DNA of 64,000 bases, from assembly GCA_034382075.1 (NCBI GenBank), contig JAXMOZ010000003.1:41563-105562 (forward strand), in the 5' to 3' direction. Shown here one piece after another: positions 8,147 through 16,378 of the stretch. Below the pieces are notes generated by a model that was not told the origin of the DNA, ran no database searches, and was given only the letters and a program-made list of their open reading frames with translations. A program made the translations under genes and the position numbers. Numbering within the stretch: position 1 is the stretch's first letter; every line of letters begins with the position of its first letter. Source of the DNA: JAEULH01 sp034382075. GTDB taxonomy: Bacteria; Pseudomonadota; Alphaproteobacteria; Rhodospirillales; Defluviicoccaceae.

Positions 8147-9928
8147 CTACACCAACGCGCGGCGGCGAAGATCCGCCTTGATCGCCGAGGCGGCCGCCTG
8201 CGTCAGCCTGTCGCGGATCATGCAGCTCGCCACCGCCCGCAGCATCTTGTTGACGCAGCGGCCGTCGTCGATGCGGATGCGCTTGAGCAGGCCGCGGACG
8301 AGTTCGGGGATGATCGCCGCCGCCCGGGCCTCGACCAGCGCCAGCACCGGCTCGAGCGACCGCGGGTCGAGCTTCGGCCATGGCCGCAGCGCCACCGGCC
8401 GGCCGGCGTCGCCAACCAGCGGGACCAGCTGCACGAACTCGCGGTCGACCGCGTAGCAGCCGTTCGCCCGGCGGACGCGCGGGTGCCGGTCGACGAGGTC
8501 CTGGCCCAGCGCCCTCGCCCGCTCCACCCAGGGGGCCACGATCGGGTTCTCGACGTGGACGACGAAGTGGTCGCGCAGGAACTTCTGGCAGTTGCGCCGG
8601 CCGAGCTGGAAGTCGTGCATCCGCAGCTCCTCGTGGAGAAAGCCGGAGAAGCCGCCCAGGCCGACGGAGGCGAGGTCGGTCTCCGAACCCCGCTTCTCCT
8701 CGCGCAGCGGCGAGACCAGGAAGCGGCTGTGCACGTCCTCGTGCATCGCCAGCATCACCTCCTGTGGATTGAACCGCGCCTGCCGGCGCAGCGTCGAGAA
8801 CATCGCGAACACCGCATCAACCATGTCCGGCGCGCTGCCCATGCCGGGGTCGGCGCGCTTATCGTCGTCTGGAAGCGGGTCGATCATCAACACCGCCCGG
8901 TCGCACTGCCGGGGGTCGCGGGCATTGTGGACGTCGCGCCCGCCGGCCAAAGCGATCCGGGCAAACTCCACCGGCTCGTTGTTGATCAGCCCGCCGTCGA
9001 CGCACCAGAACTCGTACGGGCGTTCGGGCGTCGCGCAGGCGACGTCCAGGTTGATCACCGGCCTCGGCGCGTCGGCGGCGCAGCCTGCCGGACCGCACCA
9101 GGGCGTCGCCTGGTAGAACGCCGGCAGGTTGGAGAAGGCGCGCGCCGGCAGACCGCCCGGGAAGGCGGAGGTGGCGAGCGCCGCATCGCGAAGGCAGCCC
9201 CAGCCGTCGAGGCGGCCGTCGCCGGCAGCCCGCGGCCAGTTCACCGGATGCACCCCGGCGGACAGCGGCTCGGCCTCGCCGGCGCCGGCGCCGAGGACGG
9301 CGAAATGGGCGAAGTCGGCGTGACAGGTGACCCGGTGGCCGCGCACCCCGCCGGCGGTGACCATTTCGATGACGTAGGGCAGCCCGCGCAGGTTGGTCAG
9401 GCACAGGTAGAGCTGCAGCGGGTTGGCGAAGTGGGCCGGCCGCGCCGGGCAGGCGCCCGCCGCAATCGCCGCGCGGACGCTGGCGACGGCGCCGTCGGCG
9501 ACGGCGGCGATGCCGGTGCCGTCGAGCAGCGACGGAACGATGCCGGCGTTGCCGCGGATGTCGCCGGTCGCGAGCATGGCGCGGATGTCGATATCGCGCA
9601 CCCAGCAGCGATAGAGCAGGTTCCGCTCCGCGTTCGCCGGCGCCGCCGCACCGCGGGCCGAGCACAGGTCGCGGATCGGGTGGTGGCCGGTAAAGGGGAT
9701 CATCGCGGTGAGCGCCGAGATGATGCCGCCGGCGGAGCTTCCCGCCGCGGCGCGGATCTGCACGGTGTGGTCGGGGACATCGGCGCCGGCCAGCTTGGCC
9801 TGCTCCCAGGCGTCCAGCGCCTGGAGCAGGAAGTCGATCACGCCGGCGGTATAGGCGCCGGCGGACACGGCGCCGGCCATCACCAGCCCGACCTCGAAGG
9901 TTCGGGCCTTCGGCTTTCGCAACATCAT
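8147..9928 (-). CDS. Patatin-like phospholipase family protein
   Basis: A roughly 593-residue protein with the patatin lipase/acyl-hydrolase fold. Visible elements are the glycine-rich oxyanion segment GAVSAGAYTAGV (residues 19-30), the nucleophile elbow GSSAGG with Ser65, and the catalytic Asp in VDGGLINNEP near residue 310, so the Ser-Asp dyad is intact. It is larger than plain patatins; the C-terminal half has no motif I recognise. No signal peptide from this start. I chose the ATG at 9928 because homology begins immediately after; the frame is open back to 10105 through repeat sequence. Likely acts on membrane or storage lipids; substrate unknown. Confidence 0.85.
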   Translation of the reverse strand: MMLRKPKARTFEVGLVMAGAVSAGAYTAGVIDFLLQALDAWEQAKLAGADVPDHTVQIRAAAGSSAGGIISALTAMIPFTGHHPIRDLCSARGAAAPANAERNLLYRCWVRDIDIRAMLATGDIRGNAGIVPSLLDGTGIAAVADGAVASVRAAIAAGACPARPAHFANPLQLYLCLTNLRGLPYVIEMVTAGGVRGHRVTCHADFAHFAVLGAGAGEAEPLSAGVHPVNWPRAAGDGRLDGWGCLRDAALATSAFPGGLPARAFSNLPAFYQATPWCGPAGCAADAPRPVINLDVACATPERPYEFWCVDGGLINNEPVEFARIALAGGRDVHNARDPRQCDRAVLMIDPLPDDDKRADPGMGSAPDMVDAVFAMFSTLRRQARFNPQEVMLAMHEDVHSRFLVSPLREEKRGSETDLASVGLGGFSGFLHEELRMHDFQLGRRNCQKFLRDHFVVHVENPIVAPWVERARALGQDLVDRHPRVRRANGCYAVDREFVQLVPLVGDAGRPVALRPWPKLDPRSLEPVLALVEARAAAIIPELVRGLLKRIRIDDGRCVNKMLRAVASCMIRDRLTQAAASAIKADLRRRALV

Positions 9929-10044
9929 TACCGAGAAGACCTCAATGAACAGGCGCGGCCGGAGGCGGGCGGGCTGTTCCCGCGCCTCGAACGGCGGCGC
10001 CGTAAGACCAAGAATGCAGGACAACAAAAACAGCGAGCGCAACT

Positions 10045-10180
10045 TGCGACCGGGCTGACGCAGCAGGACCCGCAAGCAGCGTCGCCCCAGTCTCGAGAAA
10101 CCCAAGGCTCGTCACCCCCCGGACTTGTTCCGGGGGTCCATCGAAGACGTAGATGGCCGTGACGAGCACGGCCACGACGC
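10045..10180. repeat. Dispersed palindromic element with conserved left extension
   Basis: CCCCCGGA/TCCGGGGG flank CTTGT at 10116-10136, followed in inverted orientation by TGGCCGTG/CACGGCCA flanking ACGAG at 10154-10174. To the left, the sequence CGCAAGCAGCGTC preceded by a GACGCAGCAGGA-type stretch reappears almost unchanged near 35125-35150 in front of another copy, so the repeat unit is longer than the hairpins. Confidence 0.75.
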
Positions 10181-10204
10181 AGGGAGCGGCAGTCGCTCTT
10201 CCTC

Positions 10205-10385
10205 GTCATCCTCGCGCTCGTCGCGAGGATCCACGCAAGCGGCCCGAGGACCGCCGCCCGGGGCTCTTTACCGTCATCCTCGCGCTCGTCGCGAGGATCC
10301 ACGCAAGCGGCCGAGGACCGCCGCCCGGGGCTCTTTACCGTCATCCTCGCGCTCGTCGCGAGGATCCACGCAAGCGGCGTAGCCG
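10205..10385. repeat. Three tandem copies of a 67-68 bp hairpin repeat
   Basis: A unit beginning GTCATCCTCGCG starts at 10205, 10273 and 10340. Each contains ATCCTCGCG/CGCGAGGAT around a CTCGT loop followed by CCACGCAAGCGG and a spacer CGAGGACCGCCGCCCGGGGC. Copies are nearly identical, so the expansion is recent. Together with the preceding element this fills the gap 9929-10449; no gene is seen there. Confidence 0.85.
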
Positions 10386-10449
10386 GCGGCCGGTTTAGGA
10401 GGATATACCTAAACGGGGCAACCTTGGCAAGGTCTGGGGAACAGGCAGC

Positions 10450-11028
10450 CTACGGGTAGATCGTGTCGAGCGAGCCGTAGCGCGGCCGGAACACCGAGAA
10501 GCGGCTCACCGTCGTCTCCTCGATCACGTCCTGAAACACCAACGGCCGGTAGCGGAAGAACGCCTCGCACAGGATGACGTTCTCGCCGTCGCGGACGACG
10601 AGCCCGTCCGGCAAGGAGGCAACGGCGCCCTCGGTGCCAAAGGCGCTGTCGCCGTCGCCGGCGCCGTAGGTCCGCTGCCACTTGATCCGCGCCGGCCCGC
10701 CCGAGGCGGCGACGGAGGTGACCACCAGCCGCCCATCGGCCGCCACGTCGAAGGGGTCCATGACGAACTTGGCCGCCTGGAACAGGTTGCTCATGCCGGC
10801 CTCGGTGACCACCGCCGACTGGGCGACCAGGTCGGCCAGGCTGGCCGAGGTGCGCTCGACCTTCTGGTTGACCAGGACGAAGCGGGTGAACTCGATGCCG
10901 GTGAGCAGCAGCATCAGCAACACCGGCGTGGCGACGGCGAGCTCGACGATGAAGGCGCCGCGCTCGTTGCGGCCGAGCCCCTTCGGCCGGCGCAGCCAGC
11001 CCCTGGCGATGCGGCTCAGAGCGTACAT
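10450..11028 (-). CDS. TadE/TadG-like pilus assembly protein (second of pair)
   Basis: A 192-residue protein with a single N-terminal membrane helix preceded by a short basic segment: RNERGAFIVELAVATPVLLM. This Gly-x4-Glu arrangement is the TadE-type prepilin signature. The remaining residues form an extracytoplasmic domain with a single Cys. TadE-like minor pseudopilins help assemble Flp/Tad pili. The start codon lies inside the end of the upstream pseudopilin gene (13-base overlap), so the pair is co-translated. No Tad motor, secretin or prepilin peptidase gene is nearby, so the machinery must be encoded elsewhere or be absent. Confidence 0.82.
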   Translation of the reverse strand: MYALSRIARGWLRRPKGLGRNERGAFIVELAVATPVLLMLLLTGIEFTRFVLVNQKVERTSASLADLVAQSAVVTEAGMSNLFQAAKFVMDPFDVAADGRLVVTSVAASGGPARIKWQRTYGAGDGDSAFGTEGAVASLPDGLVVRDGENVILCEAFFRYRPLVFQDVIEETTVSRFSVFRPRYGSLDTIYP

Positions 11029-11648
11029 GGCACCAGCTCGCTGCCGTCCAGCGACGGGTTCCACGGCTCGTTGCGCACGGCGACGCTGGCCGACAGCGGC
11101 AACTTGCCGTCGGTGCCGATGATCTTGCCCACCATCGGCGTGATCAGCGGCCAGTCGTAGCGCAGCCGGTACACGACCACCGATCCGGACTCGCCGGCGC
11201 CGTCGGCGCCGCGGTCTCGGTCGCGTTTGCCGTTGGCGTTGCAATCCTTGAAGGTCTCGCCGCCGTCGTACTTGCCGTTGGCGTTGCCGTCGATGAAATC
11301 TTCGCCCTTATCCACGTCCTCGAAGGTCGGGTAGCTGCGGATCTCCAGGCTGGCGTGATCGAAATCGACGAGGCCCAGGATGTGGTCTTCGACCAGCCCG
11401 CGGATGAAGGCTTCGCGCTCGGCCATGGTCGAGCCGCCGTCCGGAAGCTGCCCGGTGACGCCGTAGCGCGAGGCGTCGCGCAGGCTGCTTTCCATCAGCA
11501 CGGTGACGAACATCACCAGGCCGAACTCGACGATGCCGCAGACCATGAGGAAGAACACCGGCCCGCCGAGGGCGAACTCGAGGATCGGCGAGCCGCGCTG
11601 GTCCGAGCAGAGCCTTCGGCAGACACCGGGCAGGGGAAAGATCCGCAT
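11016..11648 (-). CDS. TadE-like pseudopilin with calcium-loop-like insert
   Basis: A 210-residue protein starting MRIFPLPGV, with the TadE helix SDQRGSPILEFALGGPVFFL around residues 15-45. After an extracytoplasmic region comes an Asp/Asn/Gly-rich stretch: DFIDGNANGKYDGGETF followed by KDCNANGKRDRDRG. The two D-x-N-x-N-G-x-x-D loops look like calcium-binding loops. The C-terminal part contains VVVYRLRYDWPLITPMVG, typical of alphaproteobacterial TadE relatives. The ATG at 11648 is followed directly by conserved sequence; longer upstream frames run through non-coding sequence. It precedes and overlaps the second pseudopilin gene. Confidence 0.82.
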   Translation of the reverse strand: MRIFPLPGVCRRLCSDQRGSPILEFALGGPVFFLMVCGIVEFGLVMFVTVLMESSLRDASRYGVTGQLPDGGSTMAEREAFIRGLVEDHILGLVDFDHASLEIRSYPTFEDVDKGEDFIDGNANGKYDGGETFKDCNANGKRDRDRGADGAGESGSVVVYRLRYDWPLITPMVGKIIGTDGKLPLSASVAVRNEPWNPSLDGSELVPCTL

Positions 11649-11880
11649 GGTCGGGTGGCCGGGGCGCCGGCGGCTCCACGCTTCGCTGTTGAACGCAACG
11701 CCGTTATTATACGGCTCTCTGGGAGTACATCCTAAAGCCGATATTGCTGGCAGTCTTTGCGCTCTGTGCTTGCAAAGTTTGTGAGGACGGTGGAGCGCGG
11801 CGGCCCCGCCTGCGGGCATTGACGCGGCCTTCGATCCGGCTACGCTGGCCCTCAGGTTCAGGGGACGAAAGGGTCGGGCG

Positions 11881-12741
11881 ATGAAGCTGGTGCGCTTTGG
11901 GCCGCAGGGGAGCGAGAAGCCGGGGCTCGTCGACGATGCCGGCCATGTCCGCGATCTCTCCGGCCACGTCGGCGACATTGCCGGCGAGGTTCTCGCCCCC
12001 GACCGGTTGCGGCGGCTGGCCGGGATCGATCCGCAAACGCTGCCGCTGGTGGAAAGCCCCGGCCGCCTCGGCCCGCCGGTCGCGGGGGTCGGCAAGATCC
12101 TCGCCATCGGCCTCAACTACCGCGAGCACGCCGAGGAGACCGGGGCCGCGGTCCGCTCCGACCCGATGCTGTTCTCCAAGGCGATCACCGCGCTCAGCGG
12201 CCCCAACGACCCGATCGTGCTGCCGCGCGGCTCGGAGAAGACCGACTGGGAGGTGGAGCTCGCGGTGATCATCGGCAGCCGCGCCGCGTACGTCGACGAG
12301 GACGAGGCGCTGGACGTGATCGCCGGCTACGCGGTGATCAACGACGTGTCCGAGCGCGCCTTCCAGAAGGAGCGCGGCGGCCAGTTCATCAAGGGCAAGA
12401 GCGCCGACAGCTTCGGCCCGCTGGGGCCATGGCTGGTGACCCGCGACGAGATCGCCGATCCGCAAGACTTGGCGCTGTGGTGCGACCTTAACGGCGAACG
12501 GCGCCAGGACTCGACCACCGCGCGGATGATCTTCCCGGTGGCGTACCTGGTCAGCCACATCAGCCAGTTCATGACGCTGCTTCCCGGCGACGTCATCGCC
12601 ACCGGCACCCCCGCCGGCGTCGGCATGGGCTGCAAGCCGCCGCGCTACCTGCGCGAAGGCGACGTGCTCGAGTGCGGGGTCGAGGCCCTGGGCCGCCAGC
12701 GCCACGAAGTCATCGCATTCGAGGCGACGGGCGGGAGCTGA
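11881..12741 (+). CDS. Fumarylacetoacetate hydrolase family protein
   Basis: A 286-residue member of the FAH superfamily, whose members cleave or hydrate beta-diketo or 2-oxo acids with a divalent metal. Visible are KILAIGLNYREHAEE, the metal-site region DWEVELAVIIG, the KGKSADSFGPLGPW segment and the C-terminal LLPGDVIATGTPAGVGMG. These fit the ureidoglycolate lyase / 2-oxo-hepta-3-ene-dioate hydratase / fumarylpyruvate hydrolase branch rather than eukaryotic-type FAH. No pathway partner is adjacent, so the substrate is open. It lies opposite the pseudopilin pair, sharing a 232-base gap with promoters presumably facing both ways. Confidence 0.9.
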   Translation: MKLVRFGPQGSEKPGLVDDAGHVRDLSGHVGDIAGEVLAPDRLRRLAGIDPQTLPLVESPGRLGPPVAGVGKILAIGLNYREHAEETGAAVRSDPMLFSKAITALSGPNDPIVLPRGSEKTDWEVELAVIIGSRAAYVDEDEALDVIAGYAVINDVSERAFQKERGGQFIKGKSADSFGPLGPWLVTRDEIADPQDLALWCDLNGERRQDSTTARMIFPVAYLVSHISQFMTLLPGDVIATGTPAGVGMGCKPPRYLREGDVLECGVEALGRQRHEVIAFEATGGS

Positions 12742-12784
12742 AGGCCCCGCCTCACGACGACGCACTTCAACGCAGAACAACAAC

Positions 12785-13615
12785 AGTTCGTGGATGGCCG
12801 TGACAAGAATAACAAGTACGGCGATGACGGGGTGGAGGTGGCAGGGGCCGTGCTCCTCTCGTCATGAGCGCGCTTGTCGCGGTCATCCACGTCTACATGG
12901 CAGCAGACCAACCCCTGGATCGCCGTAACGAGTACGGCGGTGACGGGGTGGAGGTGGCAGGGCCATGGTCCTCTCGTCATGACCGCGCTTGTCGCGGTCA
13001 TCCACGTCTACATGGCAGCAGACCAACCCCTGGATCGCCGCGACAAGTTACGGCGATGACGAGGTGTGGGTGGCAGGGGCCGTGCTCCTCTCGTCATGAC
13101 CGCGCTTGTCGCGGTCATCCACGTCTACATGGCAGCAGACCAACCCCTGGATCGCCGTAACAAGTACGGCGATGACGGGGTGTTGGTGGCAGGGCCATGC
13201 TCCTCTCGTCATGACCGCGCGTGTCGCGGTCATCCACGTCTACATGGCAGCAGACCAACCCCTGGATCGCCGCAACAAGGACGGCGGTCATGTCCCTGGT
13301 GATGGTGTAGGTGGCAGGGCCATGCTCCTCTCGTCATGACCGCGCTTGTCGCGGTCATCCACGTCTTGATGTGCAGCCATCTTCAGGCGGCTGGTGTGGA
13401 TCGCCGTAACGAGTACGGCGATGACGGGGTGTAGGTGGCAGGGCCATGCTCCTCTCGTCATGACCGCACTTGTCGCGGTCATCCACGTCTACATGGCAGC
13501 AGACCAACCCCTGGATCGCCGCAACAAGGACGGCGATGACGGGGTGGAGGTGGCAGGGGCCGTGCTCCTCTCGTCATGACCGCGCTTGTCGCGGTCATCC
13601 ACGTCTTCACTTCCA
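12785..13615. repeat. Tandem array of seven paired-hairpin units (about 115-125 bp each)
   Basis: Units begin GTCATGACCGCG (or one-base variants) at 12861, 12976, 13093, 13208, 13333, 13457 and 13573, after a partial copy at about 12785. Each full unit has hairpin A (ATGACCGCG/CGCGGTCAT around CTTGT), a linker with CTACATGGCAGCAGACCAAC, hairpin B (ATCGCCGTA/TACGGCGAT around ACAAG or ACGAG), and a G-rich linker ending CTCCTCTC. Hairpin B is the same element as A in reverse orientation. Unit 5 has a different linker between A and B. Short open frames across this region are artefacts of the repeat. No gene is present from 12742 to 13651. Confidence 0.92.
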
Positions 13616-13651
13616 GCCGGCAGATCCCGTGAAGAGGGACTTCGCCCTCCC

Positions 13652-14320
13652 CTAGAAATCCAGGTTGGCGTAGGTCTCGACCGGGGCGATGCCGGGGACG
13701 GTGTCGGCGAGGATCGGGCGGAACGCGGGCCGCGACTTGATCCGGGCGTACCAGGTCTTGGCGCTCTCGTTGTGCGCCCATGGCACGTCGCCGATGTAGT
13801 CGATGCAGGAGAGGTGCGCGGCGGCGGCGATGTCGGCGAGGCTGAGGCGGTTGCCGGCGAGCCAGTTCCGCCGCTCGGCGAGGAAGCCGATGTAGTCCAG
13901 GTGGTAGCGGATGTTGCTCAAGCCCGCGCGGATCGCGTCCGAACTAGGATAGCCGGTGCGCATCAGCCGCTTCAGCACCTTCTCGCCCACCAGGTTGGCG
14001 GTCACCTCGTCGTTGAACTTGCCGTCGAACCAGCCGACCAGCCGGCGAACCTCCGCCCGCTCCATGGGCGTCGATCCGTTCAGGGGCGGCGAGGGCGTGG
14101 TTTCGTCCAGGTATTCGGCGATGGCGGTGCCGTCGCAGAGGATCGCGCCTTCCGGCTCGACCATGACCGGCACCTCGCCCGCCGGGTTCATGGTCAGGAA
14201 CGCGTCACGGCGCTCCCACACCGGCTCGACGCGACAGTCGGCGTCCAGCTTCTTCTCGCCGAGGACGAGGCGGACCTTCCGGCAGGCCGGCGACAGCCAA
14301 AGGTGGTAAAGAGTACGCAT
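13652..14320 (-). CDS. fzlA: Glutathione S-transferase-like protein, probable FzlA
   Basis: A 222-residue protein with a thioredoxin-like N-terminal domain (LYHLWLSPACRKVRLVLGEK, then NPAGEVPVM and CDGTAIAEYLDE) and an all-helical C-terminal domain (WLAGNRLSLADIAAAAHLSC). The C-terminus, KSRPAFRPILADTVPGI followed by a tail ending YANLDF, resembles FzlA, the alphaproteobacterial GST homologue that binds FtsZ filaments and promotes constriction. FzlA lacks normal glutathione chemistry and works in the cytoplasm at the division site. Assignment to FzlA rather than a generic GST rests on that tail and the class-typical motifs DYIGDVPW and SRPAFRP; I am fairly but not fully sure. Confidence 0.78.
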   Translation of the reverse strand: MRTLYHLWLSPACRKVRLVLGEKKLDADCRVEPVWERRDAFLTMNPAGEVPVMVEPEGAILCDGTAIAEYLDETTPSPPLNGSTPMERAEVRRLVGWFDGKFNDEVTANLVGEKVLKRLMRTGYPSSDAIRAGLSNIRYHLDYIGFLAERRNWLAGNRLSLADIAAAAHLSCIDYIGDVPWAHNESAKTWYARIKSRPAFRPILADTVPGIAPVETYANLDF

Positions 14321-14346
14321 GGCCGTCCACTATACCCAAAGCCTCT

Positions 14347-15501
14347 TCACGCAAACAGCCGGGCCGCGCCCGGTTCGGCCTCGCGGGCGGCGACGATGAG
14401 GTCCGCCACCTCGCGGACCGCGCCGAAGCCGCCCCTGGCGATGGTGACGAGCCCGGAGATGCGCAGGATCGGCGGTTCGGCGTCGGCCGGGGCGATGGCC
14501 AGCCCCACCGCCTGCATGCATTCGAGGTCGTTGATGTCGTTGCCCATGTAGGCGACGTCGGCGAGGGTGATCCCCTGGTCGGCGACGATCTTCTGCAACA
14601 CCGGCAGCTTGTCCCCCACCCCCTGGACGCAGGGGATCTTCAGCTTGCGGCAGCGGGCGGTCACCACCGGGTTTCCCTCCTTGGAGATGACCGCGACCGC
14701 AAGCCCCGTCTCGCGCAGCCGGTCCATGCCCATGCCGTCGCCGCGGCTGCAGAGCACACCCTCGCGGCCGTCCTCGAAGACGACCACCCGGTTGTCGGTC
14801 ATCACTCCGTCGAAATCGAAGACCAGCAGCCGGATCGCGGCCAGCCGCGCCGTCGTCCGGCCCATCCAGAGGCGGCGGTGCAAGGCCTCGCCGGCGCACC
14901 AGGCGTCCTCGCCCAGCATCCGCAAGGCCGAGAAGGCGGGAAGGCGATGCAACACGATCCGCCCGCCCAGCGGCGCCGCCCAGTCGCGAAGCTGTGCCGC
15001 CTTGGTGATGACGATGGCCCGGTTCTCGGCCAGGCCGGGGCGAGACGTGCGCGGGCGCGGATCGTCTTCCTGCAGCCGGCCGAAGCCGCCGGCGTCCTCG
15101 ACCCACAGCGTCTCGGCCGTCTCGTGGACGCCGATCAGGCTGTCGCCGCCGCGCGCCGCCAGATGACCCAGCGCGGCTTCGATCATCTCCGGCGTGCGCA
15201 AGGGCCGGCCCGGATCGAGGATGACGCAGATCTCGCCCTCCCCGTCCGCGGCAGCCACCGCCTGCGCCACCCGCGCCGCCGCCGCGTCCGCGTCCGCAGC
15301 GCCGCCGGCGGCCGTCACCTCCGCACCGGCCCGCTCGGCGAGCCGCGTCAGAACGCCATCGTCGCTGGCGACGATGGTCCGGCCGATCGAGGCCGAGAGC
15401 CGCGCCTGCTCGATCGAGTGCACCAGGAGCGGCCGGCCGGCGAAGGTCCGCTCCAGGGCCACGCCCGCCTCGGCAAGCGCGGGAATGATGGCGACGGTCA
15501 T
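14347..15501 (-). CDS. Fusion of NeuA-like nucleotidyltransferase domain with KdsC-type HAD phosphatase
   Basis: A 384-residue two-domain protein. Residues 1-220 have the fold pattern of CMP-sialate/CMP-Kdo synthetases (AIIPAL, then AGRPLLVHSIEQA, ILDPGRPLRTPEMIEAAL). The usual nucleotide-binding ARGGSK-type motif after AIIPA is replaced by LAEAGVALERTF, so catalysis by this half is doubtful. Residues 223-384 are a KdsC-like phosphatase with DFDGVMTDN (Asp229, Asp231), ISKEGN, GVGDKLP and MGNDINDLE, all catalytic positions present. It would dephosphorylate a sugar 8- or 9-phosphate in nonulosonate or Kdo synthesis. No sugar-synthesis neighbours are seen. Confidence 0.85.
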   Translation of the reverse strand: MTVAIIPALAEAGVALERTFAGRPLLVHSIEQARLSASIGRTIVASDDGVLTRLAERAGAEVTAAGGAADADAAAARVAQAVAAADGEGEICVILDPGRPLRTPEMIEAALGHLAARGGDSLIGVHETAETLWVEDAGGFGRLQEDDPRPRTSRPGLAENRAIVITKAAQLRDWAAPLGGRIVLHRLPAFSALRMLGEDAWCAGEALHRRLWMGRTTARLAAIRLLVFDFDGVMTDNRVVVFEDGREGVLCSRGDGMGMDRLRETGLAVAVISKEGNPVVTARCRKLKIPCVQGVGDKLPVLQKIVADQGITLADVAYMGNDINDLECMQAVGLAIAPADAEPPILRISGLVTIARGGFGAVREVADLIVAAREAEPGAARLFA

Positions 15502-15586
15502 GGAACCCCCTCGAGCTGACGAAGACGCCGGTGCGCCCCGGCGGGCGATAAGCCAGGCGAGCGATAAGCCGGGCGGCGCCGCCGCG

Positions 15587-16318
15587 TCAATCCTCCGCCG
15601 TCGCCGCTCCGGAATGGACGCGCACCGCTTCGACGCCGTCGTCGGTGACCCGCGCCTCCAGCGCGAAGTCGAACAGGTCGCACTGCAGGCACAGCACCGG
15701 GTCCTCCTTCGGCAGGTAGGCCTTGTCGCCGCGGAGGAACTTTTGCGCCGTCTCGTGGCCGACGATCTCGGCCACCGCGGCCAGGTGGTCGTACGGGGCG
15801 CCGGTCAGGAGCGAGGCGATGTAGTCGCCGCAGCGCTCGTCTTCCGGCGCCGGCACCTTGGAGCGGATGCCCATGGCGACGATGCTGACAACCGCCGGCC
15901 GCTGCGCGCGGATGGCCTCGGCGGTGGCCCTGGCGGTCAGGTAGGAGGCGAGGTAGACCCTGTCTGCGACCTCCAGCGCCGCGAGCGCGCCGGTGACGCC
16001 GGAGGTGGTGCGGTGGACCACCGTGCGGCCTTGGAACATGGCCGGGCCGTTCCGCAAGATGAGGTAGGGAGAGTTGGTCAGGTCGAAGCCGTCGATGGGA
16101 CGCTCGTTGTGCTCGCCGACGAGGACGGGGCGTGGAGCCCCCCTCTCCCTCTCCTTCCAGGCGAGGCAGCGGCCGATGTCGCCCTCCAGCACGATCCGCT
16201 TCGCGCCGCAGGCATAGAGCAGCGGCTCGCAGGTAAAGGCGCGAAAGACGTCGATGACGACGGCGATGCCGCGCGCGGCCGCGGCGCCCCCGGCCAGCGA
16301 CAACCTGGCAATCTGCAT
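15587..16318 (-). CDS. comB: 2-phosphosulfolactate phosphatase family protein (ComB-like)
   Basis: A 243-residue protein matching ComB, which in coenzyme M synthesis hydrolyses 2-phosphosulfolactate to sulfolactate with Mg2+. Family features are AVVIDVFRAFT near the N-terminus, LVGEHNERPIDGFDLTNSP, and GRTVVHRTTSGVTGAL. The ATG at 16318 opens right before the conserved region; the frame continues upstream over crcB without similarity. No comA, comC or comDE gene is nearby. In bacteria ComB homologues are also found in sulfonate metabolism or with unknown roles, so the name gives the family, not a proven reaction. Confidence 0.82.
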   Translation of the reverse strand: MQIARLSLAGGAAAARGIAVVIDVFRAFTCEPLLYACGAKRIVLEGDIGRCLAWKERERGAPRPVLVGEHNERPIDGFDLTNSPYLILRNGPAMFQGRTVVHRTTSGVTGALAALEVADRVYLASYLTARATAEAIRAQRPAVVSIVAMGIRSKVPAPEDERCGDYIASLLTGAPYDHLAAVAEIVGHETAQKFLRGDKAYLPKEDPVLCLQCDLFDFALEARVTDDGVEAVRVHSGAATAED

Positions 16319-16378
16319 CTGCCCCCCTTCGCTGTTGCGCGTTGTCCGCCGGGGCCCGGCACCCCTATGATTGCCGCC

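Noticed and set aside
8066..10162. Plus-strand frame of about 700 codons across the patatin-like gene
   Set aside because: Antisense to the patatin-like protein with intact catalytic motifs; also runs through repeat DNA.
12864..13580. Several short frames beginning MSRSSTSTWQQ and similar
   Set aside because: They are translations of the repeat unit, occurring in several frames and both strands without gene-like features.
12785..13615. CRISPR array, suggested by regularly spaced repeats
   Set aside because: The sequences between repeats are nearly identical rather than unique, units are over 110 bp, the repeat contains its own palindromes, and no cas gene is nearby.
16319..16378. Fluoride riboswitch in front of crcB
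   Set aside because: The gap to the divergent comB is only about 60 bases and shows no pseudoknot-type pairing.
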